From the NCBI RefSeq assembly GCF_018860545.1, contig NZ_JAHKPN010000002.1, forward strand, positions 1 through 64,000: 64,000 nt of DNA, given 5' to 3'. Position 1 is the first letter of the stretch. Each line of letters starts with the position of its first letter. The translations under genes were made by a program, and so were the position numbers. The notes below the pieces were generated by a model that ran no database searches, had not been told where the DNA came from, and worked only from the letters and a program-made list of their open reading frames with translations. This DNA is from Winogradskyella psychrotolerans (GTDB lineage: Bacteria > Bacteroidota > Bacteroidia > Flavobacteriales > Flavobacteriaceae). This document shows, piece by piece, positions 34,843 to 43,376 of the stretch.

Positions 34843-37800
34843 TAATTCAAATACACATAGCCCACAAAAGGTTTTGCAATACCATTAACTTCCAAGACAT
34901 AAAAATAAGTACCAACGGGTAACAGGTTTGAGCTTTTTAAAAGTCCCATATTAGCTGTTCCATCCCAAGTGTTGCGATAGTTCTTTGCCTCATAAATTTG
35001 TGTGCCATAACGGTTGTATATTTTGAGCGTATTCCCTAAATAATCTTCAATACACGGAATAACAAGTGTATCATTTTTATCATCATTATTAGGTGAAATA
35101 CCTTCAGGAATAATTAAACAATTTGAAATTTCTACAGTAGCATTATCTTCATTATTAGTCAAATCTCTATCAGGTTCGTTAACGCTATGTAATATGGCTA
35201 AATTGGTTAAATCGGTTGAAGAAATGACGCTTGATGTTAATATTAAAGACTCCGAGCTATCTGGATTTAAACTTGAAATGCTCCAAATAAATGTAGTCTC
35301 ATCAAAAATACCTGAGCTCGTAGTTACTGAAACAAAATCGTAACCTTGTGGTAAGATATCAATCACTTCTATAAGCGTTGCAGTTGTTGTTCCTAAGTTA
35401 GTAGCTGTAATCGTAAAATCTACATGCTCACCATAAACCGCTTCCAATGGCTCTACGGTTTTAATAATTTCAATATCTACGTTAGATGTATCCACAATCA
35501 CATTTAATGTGGCGCTTGTTTGAGAGGTATCTACATTATTATTGTTAGTGAAATTCTGAAAATTATTAAGATAACTTCCCGAAACATCTGCACTAATTCT
35601 CACAGAAAACGTACAACTTACAACACCTTCTGGAAACACCAAATTTTCAATTCCAACAAAAGTATCTCCTGCTGCTCCTATAAATGTTGTGGTACTTCCA
35701 TTAGCTTCAATCCAACTTGGAACACCCGTAAGATAAATGCCATTTGGTAGATTATCTGTAAAGGAAATCTCAGTTTGAGACGGATTTGAAGCGATATTAA
35801 AAACGGTAAATATTAATTCGCTTTCACCTCCTTCAAAAATAGTTTCTGGCACAAATGACTTTTGCAAAACAGGAGCTATAACTTGCACGCTATTAATAGA
35901 AATGTTAGATTCTGGCGTCAACTCTTGGTTATTTGTAGCATCCGGAAAGGCTTCAGCAATATTATTAAAAGCACCTCCAAAACTTGGAGCAGATACAGGA
36001 ATACTAATTCTCACTGTGGAACCTGGCTCCATATTTGGAATGAGTCCTGATACAAAATTCCCCGTGATATCAAAATCTGAAATACAGGATGCTGTTCCTG
36101 AAACAACACTACAACTAGGAGTGCCAACTATATTAAACGCAGCATTAAGTGTATTTTCAAATAGCACATCTGTAGCATTAGAACTCGTGGCACTATTACT
36201 AATATCAATAATCCAATTAAACGCTTGGTTGGTATTTACCTGTGTAAACTCTGGATAAGTTTGCACAATTAAATCTAAACATGGAGCAAAATGAGTGTTT
36301 ACAGAAGCAGAATTATTTGCAAAATACTCATCGGTTAATTCATTTGCAAAATCTACGCTTACCATATTAGTTCCAATTATTGGATCTTCAGAACAAGTTG
36401 GTAACCAATCAATGGATACATTAAAAGTTACAGAACTGTTTGCTGGTAATTCCCAATTTTCCTCAGCCGTAATTTGCCAAAAAACATCAAATCCTCCTTC
36501 TTCAGAAATACCGTCTAAAGTGACTCCTATATTTGCATTTTCTATTGCAAAGCAAGATGCCGTTCCTGTTGCTGCGATACATTCTATATTCGTTAGTGTT
36601 GCAAATAATGCAGGATCATCATCAGTAAGATTAGGCATATAATCTTGCAGCACAATTATCGCATCTTCATCACTAACATTTGAGACTGTAATATCGTATG
36701 TTACTAAACCCCATGCCGCAGTGTTTTGTTGAGAACTTCCAAAAGGCAACTCAGGACTTATTTGTGTTTTTGAAACTTGTAAAAAATCCGTAGGAACCTC
36801 TGTGCCACAAGGTTCTACTGAAGGAAAAAACAAAGAGTTAGAGAAATAGTTATCTTCAAAATTAGAATCTACTAATTGGCTATCTAAAATATTAGTAGCG
36901 CTTCTTACTTCAGCTAAAATTTCGTTATTACTATTATAACAATCAGGCTCTAGATAACTCAAAACCGTTTCAACCGTTATAGTGGTATTTGGTTGTAAAA
37001 AAAAATCATTACTCGACCATAATTGACTGCCGATACTTAATGTAAAATCACTACAATTAACTGGCCCAGTCGTTTCTATACAATTAAACCAACTAATACT
37101 CCAGTTTAAAGGAGATAAGTTCTGAAAAAAGAAGCGCATAGGTGTTGCTACTGGCCCACTATTACAAACTGTAGTTAAAAAAGTAATATCTTGCCCGTAA
37201 TCTAAAGTTTCAGAAACATCTGGATTGATTTGCACTGTTTCAATACATAAGTCAGTTTCTGAGCAAATCTCTGCCAAAAGTAAATCTGTAGTAACGCTGT
37301 TTGAATCTACAGAATTATTATCAATATTATTAAACTGAATATTGACATAACTATCAACAGATATAGGCATTGGGTTTGGCGAACATGATAAATTGGTATA
37401 TCGGTAAACCATTTCAAAAGAAACGCTACCTCCAGCTGTTATTTCCATTGGCTCAGCAAAAGTAAATAATAGACTTTCAGACTGTACGTTACCAGAATTA
37501 CCTAAAAACCCTGTTAAATCTGGGCATAATGTTCCGTTTGTTGAACCAATACATTCAAGTGAGATTAATTCTGCAAAAGGTTGCCCATTAAGTGGAAGCG
37601 AACTGAGACCTAAATAGCCCGTAAATCTTGAAATAGGAAAATTAAAAACACTATTATTACTAATAGTAAATTGGTAGGTTACCGAATCTCCCCAAGCACT
37701 AATTGCAGTACCTTCTGCAGGATTAATCTGTACATGAGTAACTGAAAAATCAACATCAATATTCAAAACATCAATAGAAATTATAGATTGATTATTACTC

Positions 37801-38237
37801 GTATTTGTATCTTCTGTGTTTGTTGGTGGACTTACAGTTCCGTTAGCAGTGATACCTCCTAAATTTGTGGGTGTAGTAACCAACACCAACAATTCCACAC
37901 TTGAGTTGTTAGGCATCGATGCAATTGAAGCCGTTAGCACATTATCAATTACATTAAAATTAGAAATATCAGAAGCTCCTGCATTATTGTTTTGTGAATT
38001 ATAAGAAAGGATATTTAGGTTTAAATTAAAATTTATAGAAACAGTTGCATTATCAACTGAGTTTCCCGAATTTAAAACCGTAATCACATATTGAAAATCC
38101 TCATAAATATTAACTTGAGAAACAGCAGTGCCACTTAAGTTTTGAGCTTCTATAGCTATAGATAAATCCGTTGTTTGACTATAAGAGAAACAGACATTAA
38201 ACAATAGAACTACTATAAAATAAAGTGGTTTTAGCAC
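34839..38237 (-). CDS. Large secreted DUF11-type repeat protein, T9SS type B sorting domain
   Basis: 1132 aa. It starts at GTG (no in-frame ATG is suitable) with a signal peptide to about residue 20 (FSYSQ). Several DUF11-like beta-sandwich repeats (TVLNSGNSVDNATVSINF, YQFTISNNSVFNFP, YDITVSNVSDEDAIIVLQ, FTITATNLGTTTATLIEV) alternate with Cys-containing segments. The C-terminal 90 residues are a gliding-motility-associated type B sorting domain: CLIIPEGISPNNDDKNDTLV, LKIYNRYGTQIYEAKNYRN, GTYFYVLEVNG, FVGYVYLNY. Probably a surface adhesin delivered by the T9SS. Confidence 0.88.
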   Translation of the reverse strand: MLKPLYFIVVLLFNVCFSYSQTTDLSIAIEAQNLSGTAVSQVNIYEDFQYVITVLNSGNSVDNATVSINFNLNLNILSYNSQNNNAGASDISNFNVIDNVLTASIASMPNNSSVELLVLVTTPTNLGGITANGTVSPPTNTEDTNTSNNQSIISIDVLNIDVDFSVTHVQINPAEGTAISAWGDSVTYQFTISNNSVFNFPISRFTGYLGLSSLPLNGQPFAELISLECIGSTNGTLCPDLTGFLGNSGNVQSESLLFTFAEPMEITAGGSVSFEMVYRYTNLSCSPNPMPISVDSYVNIQFNNIDNNSVDSNSVTTDLLLAEICSETDLCIETVQINPDVSETLDYGQDITFLTTVCNSGPVATPMRFFFQNLSPLNWSISWFNCIETTGPVNCSDFTLSIGSQLWSSNDFFLQPNTTITVETVLSYLEPDCYNSNNEILAEVRSATNILDSQLVDSNFEDNYFSNSLFFPSVEPCGTEVPTDFLQVSKTQISPELPFGSSQQNTAAWGLVTYDITVSNVSDEDAIIVLQDYMPNLTDDDPALFATLTNIECIAATGTASCFAIENANIGVTLDGISEEGGFDVFWQITAEENWELPANSSVTFNVSIDWLPTCSEDPIIGTNMVSVDFANELTDEYFANNSASVNTHFAPCLDLIVQTYPEFTQVNTNQAFNWIIDISNSATSSNATDVLFENTLNAAFNIVGTPSCSVVSGTASCISDFDITGNFVSGLIPNMEPGSTVRISIPVSAPSFGGAFNNIAEAFPDATNNQELTPESNISINSVQVIAPVLQKSFVPETIFEGGESELIFTVFNIASNPSQTEISFTDNLPNGIYLTGVPSWIEANGSTTTFIGAAGDTFVGIENLVFPEGVVSCTFSVRISADVSGSYLNNFQNFTNNNNVDTSQTSATLNVIVDTSNVDIEIIKTVEPLEAVYGEHVDFTITATNLGTTTATLIEVIDILPQGYDFVSVTTSSGIFDETTFIWSISSLNPDSSESLILTSSVISSTDLTNLAILHSVNEPDRDLTNNEDNATVEISNCLIIPEGISPNNDDKNDTLVIPCIEDYLGNTLKIYNRYGTQIYEAKNYRNTWDGTANMGLLKSSNLLPVGTYFYVLEVNGIAKPFVGYVYLNY

Positions 38238-38276
38238 AGGTTGGTTTTTATATAAGATGTAGATTCTTACAAATGG

Positions 38277-38309
38277 TTGCGTTAAGATATAGAAAAGATT
38301 GTAAATTTG
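38277..38309 (+). promoter_or_regulatory. Predicted rsmI promoter
   Basis: TAAATTTG at 38302-38309 is an exact -7 match, with TTG at 38277-38279 as a weak -33 box. Confidence 0.45.
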
Positions 38310-38328
38310 ATATTAAGTTTATTTTAAC

Positions 38329-39000
38329 ATGAAGTTATACCTTGTCCCTACTCCTATTGGAAATTTAAAAGACATCACGTTTAGAGCTATCGACGTTTTA
38401 AAAGAAGTGGATTTAATATTGGCTGAAGACACCAGAACTTCAGGAAAACTTTTGAAGCATTTTGAGATCACCACACAAATGCAAAGCCACCATATGCACA
38501 ACGAGCATAAAACGGTGAATCATTTAATTGAAAAACTAAAAGCAGGAATGACTATCGCTGTCATTAGTGATGCTGGTACTCCAGCCATTTCAGATCCTGG
38601 ATTTTTATTGGTAAGAGCCTGTGTAGAACATGGGATTGAAGTCGATTGTTTACCAGGAGCCACAGCGTTTGTACCCGCTCTAGTAAATAGTGGCTTACCC
38701 AACGACAAGTTTGTATTTGAAGGCTTTCTACCTGTTAAAAAAGGACGACAAACCCGATTATTGCTTTTAGCTGAAGAAACTAGAACCATTATTTTTTACG
38801 AAAGTCCACATAAGCTTATAAAAACGCTCGGTCATTTCTGTGAATATTTTGGAGAGGATAGATTGGTCTCTGTTTCTAGAGAAATCACCAAACTCTATGA
38901 AGAAACGATTCGAGGCACTGCAAAGGACGTTTTAGAACACTATACTAACAAGCCACCTAAAGGAGAAATTGTCATTGTGGTAGAAGGAAAACATAAATAG
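38329..39000 (+). CDS. rsmI: 16S rRNA (cytidine-1402-2'-O)-methyltransferase
   Basis: 223-aa SAM-dependent tetrapyrrole-methylase-fold enzyme. VPTPIGNLKDIT, AEDTRTSGKLLKHF, SDAGTPAISDPG and PGATAFVPAL are the family's conserved blocks. It modifies C1402 in the ribosomal decoding centre. Four bp separate it from the HopJ-family gene. Confidence 0.95.
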   Translation: MKLYLVPTPIGNLKDITFRAIDVLKEVDLILAEDTRTSGKLLKHFEITTQMQSHHMHNEHKTVNHLIEKLKAGMTIAVISDAGTPAISDPGFLLVRACVEHGIEVDCLPGATAFVPALVNSGLPNDKFVFEGFLPVKKGRQTRLLLLAEETRTIIFYESPHKLIKTLGHFCEYFGEDRLVSVSREITKLYEETIRGTAKDVLEHYTNKPPKGEIVIVVEGKHK

Positions 39001-39004
39001 AATA

Positions 39005-39349
39005 ATGACTGTAGATAATTTTTTAACCAAGCTAAAATCCAGTCCAAAGCAGATAAATTTTTCTGAAACCATGGCTGTTATAGATAGCAATTATTTATTT
39101 AAACCAACCGCATTTACAAATGGAAGCTTAAAAAATGCTGAAGACCAAAACTTAGGCTCTTGTAAGCTGCTCTCCTTTGCTGTGGATCAGAAATTAACAA
39201 TAGAAGAAACTTTAGCTTGTTTTGGCAGCTATTATTTTGAAGATGTCCTCTTAAATCCAGAAGGAACAGGGCATCAAAACATCCGAAATTTTATAAAAAC
39301 AGGCTTTGAAGGCCTACGCTTTGAAACCTTTCCTTTAGAAAAAAGCTAA
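39005..39349 (+). CDS. HopJ-family protein
   Basis: 114 aa matching the HopJ type III effector family by its blocks FSETMAVIDSNYLFKPTAF, NLGSCKLLSFA and FGSYYFEDVL, and by NPEGTGHQNIRNF. Despite the name, members are widespread in free-living marine bacteria without type III secretion and their function there is unknown. Likely in one transcript with rsmI. Confidence 0.82.
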   Translation: MTVDNFLTKLKSSPKQINFSETMAVIDSNYLFKPTAFTNGSLKNAEDQNLGSCKLLSFAVDQKLTIEETLACFGSYYFEDVLLNPEGTGHQNIRNFIKTGFEGLRFETFPLEKS

Positions 39350-39439
39350 AATTCCGTTTCGTATTTGGGTTAACTTTTACAGTAGCCGGATTAATCATCA
39401 GCCTTTAATTTTCATAATTTCATGTTTCAATCTAGAAAT

Positions 39440-40801
39440 ATGGAAACTAAACATTATGATGTCTTTGTTATTGGCAGTGGCATTGCAGGTCAAACCGCAG
39501 CTAAAGCCTGTATAGAAGCAGGATTAACCGTAGCGATTTCTGATAAACGCGAATATGGAGGCACTTGTGCAACAAGAGGTTGTGATCCCAAGAAAGTACT
39601 GATGCAATTTGCAGATGTCATGCAAAACACAACGCAGCTAAAAGGATTAGGAATTAAAAAACGACCTAAAATTAAATGGAAAGCTGTTAAGAAATTTAAA
39701 ACATCTTTCACCAAACCCGTTCCGACATCTACAGAAAGTGATTTAAAAGAATTGGGTATAGATTTGTATCATCAATCTCCAAAATTCATTAGTAACAATG
39801 AAGCTATGGTTGAAGGTAAAACCATTTCTGCAGATAAATTTGTAATTGCTACAGGTCATGTGCCGCGACAATTAGAGTTTGAAGGTTCAGACCTATTGAA
39901 AACGAGTGATGATATTCTGAATTTGAAAAAAATCCCCAAATCAGCCATATTTATAGGCTCTGGTTATGTTGGCATGGAATTTTGCTACATGCTTTCTACA
40001 ATGGGTTGTGACGTGACCATGATTGAGGTAGGAAACAATGCTCTATCTCAATTCGATTCGTTTTTAGTTGAAAAGCTAGTCGAAGTTTTAGAAAAGAATG
40101 GAGTGAATTTCATGTTTAATACCAATCCTGTCGAAGTAAAAAAATTGAAGAAAAACTTAAAGTTGACCTATGAAAAAAATGGAAAGACTAAAACCATAAA
40201 AGCTAGAAAAATTTTCAATACCGCAGGTCGTGTGCCAGCAATTGAAAAGTTGGATTTAGAACATGCTAATATTAAAGTTGATGAATCAGGTATTTTAGTG
40301 AATGATTTTATGCAAAGTACTAGTAATGACAATATTTATGCTTGTGGAGATGTCTCTAGTAAATCGTTACCACTAACACCACTATCTGGTTTGCAAGGTT
40401 ATATTGCAGGCCATAATATTATAAACGGAAATAAAAAGGAATTCAAAAATCCGCTAGTGCCATCGGTTGTTTTTACGAAGCCACAAATAGCTAGTGTTGG
40501 GTATTCTGAAGAAGAAGCCCAAAGTCGTTATAAAAATATTAAAGTTTTTAAAGGTGATGCTTCAGATTGGTATAACGCTAAAAAGGAACATGCAGAAGCC
40601 TATGCTTACAAAATATTAGTTAACGAACGTACCAATAAAATTGTTGGAGCGCATTTGTTGAGCTCACAAGCCAATGAAACTATCAATATTTTTGCGATGG
40701 CAATAAATGAAGGCTTAACTTTAAACGATTTTAAAAAACAGATATTTACCTATCCATCTTACACTAACGATTTAAAATCTATGCTGAAAGATGAGGACTA
40801 A
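39440..40801 (+). CDS. NAD(P)/FAD-dependent disulfide-reductase-type oxidoreductase
   Basis: 453 aa from the METKHYDVF start at 39440; an ATG 18 bp earlier is possible. FAD-binding VIGSGIAGQTAA, redox pair in GGTCATRGCDPKK (Cx4C), the second Rossmann motif FIGSGYVGMEFCYM, and the FAD site NIYACGDVS. The C-terminal dimerisation domain lacks the His-Pro of lipoamide dehydrogenase and glutathione reductase (here FTYPSYTNDLKSML), so it is probably neither; the substrate is unknown. The next gene starts 3 bp downstream. Confidence 0.88.
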   Translation: METKHYDVFVIGSGIAGQTAAKACIEAGLTVAISDKREYGGTCATRGCDPKKVLMQFADVMQNTTQLKGLGIKKRPKIKWKAVKKFKTSFTKPVPTSTESDLKELGIDLYHQSPKFISNNEAMVEGKTISADKFVIATGHVPRQLEFEGSDLLKTSDDILNLKKIPKSAIFIGSGYVGMEFCYMLSTMGCDVTMIEVGNNALSQFDSFLVEKLVEVLEKNGVNFMFNTNPVEVKKLKKNLKLTYEKNGKTKTIKARKIFNTAGRVPAIEKLDLEHANIKVDESGILVNDFMQSTSNDNIYACGDVSSKSLPLTPLSGLQGYIAGHNIINGNKKEFKNPLVPSVVFTKPQIASVGYSEEEAQSRYKNIKVFKGDASDWYNAKKEHAEAYAYKILVNERTNKIVGAHLLSSQANETINIFAMAINEGLTLNDFKKQIFTYPSYTNDLKSMLKDED

Positions 40802-40804
40802 TTT

Positions 40805-41377
40805 ATGGAAGACTTACTTCATAACATAAGCCAATGCACCCTCTGCAAAGCACATTTACCATTAGGGCCGAGACCTGTAGCTACAGCTCATTTAAATTCT
40901 AAAATCATAATTATTGGGCAAGCACCAGGAACAAAAGTGCATCAATCTGGGGTTTCTTGGGACGACCAAAGTGGAAAACGCTTAAGAGAATGGCTTAATG
41001 TCACAACAGAACAATTTTACAATACAGAAAACTTCGCCATTATTCCCATGGGATTTTGTTATCCAGGAAAAGGAAAAACAGGAGATTTACCACCAAGACC
41101 AGAATGTGCACCCCAATGGCACAAGCAATTATTAGAAAAGATGCCAAATGTGGAATTGATTATTTTAATAGGAGCTTACGCCCAAAAGTATTATTTAAAA
41201 GAAAACGCTAAACGAACGTTGACAGAAACTGTGGGAGACTATAAGTCTTATTTACCAACTTATTTTCCAATTCCGCATCCGTCACCAACAAATCGGTTTT
41301 GGAGGAGTAAAAATCCTTGGTTTGAAGAATTAGTAGTACCTGAGTTGCAGAAAAAGGTGAAATCAATACTTTTATAA
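40805..41377 (+). CDS. Uracil-DNA glycosylase family protein
   Basis: 190 aa of the UDG superfamily. IIIIGQAPGTKVHQSGVSW with DDQSGKRLREWL forms the catalytic motif 1 region, and FPIPHPSPTNRFW is motif 2. An N-terminal CTLC pair recalls the Fe-S ligands of family 4/5 enzymes, but a full four-Cys cluster is not obvious. It would remove uracil or related damaged bases. It follows the flavoprotein by 3 bp. Confidence 0.85.
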   Translation: MEDLLHNISQCTLCKAHLPLGPRPVATAHLNSKIIIIGQAPGTKVHQSGVSWDDQSGKRLREWLNVTTEQFYNTENFAIIPMGFCYPGKGKTGDLPPRPECAPQWHKQLLEKMPNVELIILIGAYAQKYYLKENAKRTLTETVGDYKSYLPTYFPIPHPSPTNRFWRSKNPWFEELVVPELQKKVKSILL

Positions 41378-41408
41378 TGTTGAAAAAATAATTTTTGGTT
41401 TAATATTC

Positions 41409-42182
41409 TCAATTAAACAAATTAAAATAAGTCATTGCTTCTTGCGGATTAGCCTTTGCATCAACACGTTTTATTTCTTTTCCATCTTCATTTAATTCAA
41501 GTATAAACATGGTGTCATTTTCTTCTATCATTTGCAAGTATAAGTGAATTGTACCATCTTCATTATAAAATTTTGCAGTTTCATAATTGTCGTAATTAGA
41601 GGATACCATTTCGGAATAAATTTTGCCTTCAACAATTTTTTGCGTTATTGTTCTACTGTCTTTTATAAATCGCTGAGACACTATATTTCCTAATAAATCA
41701 AAATTTTGAGTTTCTATAGATTCACCATCTTCAATTATCGATTCGGACTGCACTTTACCATTTTCAAAATAAGAATATGTACTGCCAACCAAAATATTAT
41801 TTTGATATGTTTTTTTACTATTTAAAACTCCATCTGGAAAATACATGAGCTCATCTCCATGCTTTTTACCATTTGAATATTGCGTATGCGAAAACATTTC
41901 TCCATTAGGATGAAACACAATATAATCTCCATTTAATAAGCCCTCTTTAAACTCAAATTCTTCCCATTTAGACATCTTATCACCAACAACGTAATAGCCA
42001 TCCATAAATTTTCGAGTTTCATTTAGTTTATAATATTCTAATCCATTATAAACATTAATAGTATAGGCATCTCTTCCAATAAAAGTAAAAGAATCATCAT
42101 TCTTATCCTTTTCAGAAGATTTACAACTTAATATACAAAAAGCATGTATTAAAAATAGAAAAGTAAGCTTACGTAATTTCAT
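41409..42182 (-). CDS. YwqK/MORN-type repeat lipoprotein
   Basis: 257 aa, lipobox at FCILSC (Cys20). The body consists of MORN-like repeats: DYIVFHPNGEMFSHTQYSNGK, DELMYFPDGVLNSKKTYQNN, TYSYFENGKVQSESIIEDGE. Proteins of this type are often labelled antitoxin of a YwqK system; I see no toxin partner, so I treat it as a surface or periplasmic lipoprotein of unknown role. Confidence 0.78.
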   Translation of the reverse strand: MKLRKLTFLFLIHAFCILSCKSSEKDKNDDSFTFIGRDAYTINVYNGLEYYKLNETRKFMDGYYVVGDKMSKWEEFEFKEGLLNGDYIVFHPNGEMFSHTQYSNGKKHGDELMYFPDGVLNSKKTYQNNILVGSTYSYFENGKVQSESIIEDGESIETQNFDLLGNIVSQRFIKDSRTITQKIVEGKIYSEMVSSNYDNYETAKFYNEDGTIHLYLQMIEENDTMFILELNEDGKEIKRVDAKANPQEAMTYFNLFN

Positions 42183-42199
42183 AATTAAATGTATTTAAA

Positions 42200-42802
42200 T
42201 TAATACAGCGACCCATCATGCTTTCCAACAGAAAAGCCATGTTTCCCTAAATATTGATTCCCACTTTCAACGGCACCTTCCTCTATATTTGTTCCCATAG
42301 AATCATTCCAACGGTTCAAATAACCAAACAACGAAATCACACCTAACATTTCTACAATTTCACCCTCATCCCAGTATTTGTATAATCGTTTTTTGATATC
42401 GGCATCAACCGCATTTGGTACTTGCGACGCTGCCAAACTAAAATCTAAAGCAGCACGTTCTGCTTCTGAGAATGCTGAATGCGTTCTATAGTCCCAAATA
42501 TGATCTAGCTGTTCTTGTTCTGCTCCATAACGTTCGGCTGCTCTAATCGCATGTGCTTGGCAATATCTGCAACCTGTTGCGTTACTACTCACCCAAGCAA
42601 TCATACGTTTTAAGGCTGAGGTTACTCTGCCTTCATTGGCCATAACGGCTTTGTTTAAATTAATAAAGGCTTTAGATATTGCAGGTCTGCGTTGCATGGT
42701 TAGTACTGAGTTTGGACAAAACCCAAGGGTTTCATTAAAAAATTCTGCGAGTTCTTTTGTTTCTAAATCGTGTTCCGCAGACAAAGGAGTTACTAATGCC
42801 AT
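42200..42802 (-). CDS. Carboxymuconolactone decarboxylase / AhpD-like protein
   Basis: 200 aa, all-helical AhpD-like fold. The CRYCQAHAIRAAERYG motif (CxxCxxxH) is the redox and proton-relay site of alkylhydroperoxidase D-type proteins, and FGYLNRWNDSMG is typical of the peroxidase-related branch. Probably antioxidant; the partner is unknown. It is divergent from osmC, another thiol-peroxide gene. Confidence 0.87.
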   Translation of the reverse strand: MALVTPLSAEHDLETKELAEFFNETLGFCPNSVLTMQRRPAISKAFINLNKAVMANEGRVTSALKRMIAWVSSNATGCRYCQAHAIRAAERYGAEQEQLDHIWDYRTHSAFSEAERAALDFSLAASQVPNAVDADIKKRLYKYWDEGEIVEMLGVISLFGYLNRWNDSMGTNIEEGAVESGNQYLGKHGFSVGKHDGSLY

Positions 42803-42866
42803 AATTATTTTTTTAGTAGTATTTTTGAATGAACAAGATAATAGTTCTAATTATTAAACAGAAAAA

Positions 42867-43289
42867 ATGGCAGATAAAATAACAACACATTGGAGAGGCA
42901 ACATGACTTTTGAATCTGATAACCCAAGATGGTCATCTATAATGATGGATGCTTCCGAAGAATTTGGAGGTACTGGTTCAGGTATGGCACCTAAAGCCAT
43001 GATGCTATCCTCTTTAGCAGGTTGCTCAGGTTTAGATGTCATTTTGACTTTAGATAAAATGAAAGTTGAAATCGATGATTTTAAAATTGAAGTTTCAGGT
43101 GAATTGACTGAAGAACATCCAAAAATTTATCATACGGTTGTAGTCGATTATCATTTTTATGGTTCAGATTTAAACGAAAAAAAATGTGAACGTGCCGTCA
43201 ACTTATCGGTTGATAAATACTGTGGAGTGATGGAAATGTTTAGACAATTTGCAACCGTTGAAACTCATATTCATTATCATAATAAATAA
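42867..43289 (+). CDS. OsmC family protein
   Basis: 140 aa. GMAPKAMMLSSLAGCSGLDVI contains the first conserved Cys, and LSVDKYCGVMEMF the second, the peroxidatic pair of OsmC/Ohr proteins that reduce organic hydroperoxides. It is divergent from the AhpD-like gene, so a joint oxidative-stress role is likely. Confidence 0.9.
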   Translation: MADKITTHWRGNMTFESDNPRWSSIMMDASEEFGGTGSGMAPKAMMLSSLAGCSGLDVILTLDKMKVEIDDFKIEVSGELTEEHPKIYHTVVVDYHFYGSDLNEKKCERAVNLSVDKYCGVMEMFRQFATVETHIHYHNK

Positions 43290-43302
43290 GAATTAATTAC
43301 GT

Positions 43303-43368
43303 CAGGTCGAGCGCAGTCGAGACCTCAAAATTCAAATTAAAATAACCTCTCGACTGCGCTCGAGAAGA
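43303..43368. repeat. Intergenic inverted repeat
   Basis: TCGAGCGCAGTCGAGA (43307-43322) is an exact inverted copy of 43348-43363, loop 25 nt. The GC-rich stem stands out from the AT-rich surroundings; the same palindromic CTCGACTGCGCTCGAG kind of element is known to me as a dispersed repeat in flavobacterial genomes. Confidence 0.65.
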
Positions 43369-43376
43369 CATTAATT

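Noticed and set aside
41409..42182. Toxin-antitoxin system
   Set aside because: Only the YwqK-like repeat lipoprotein is present, with a lipobox and no adjacent toxin gene.
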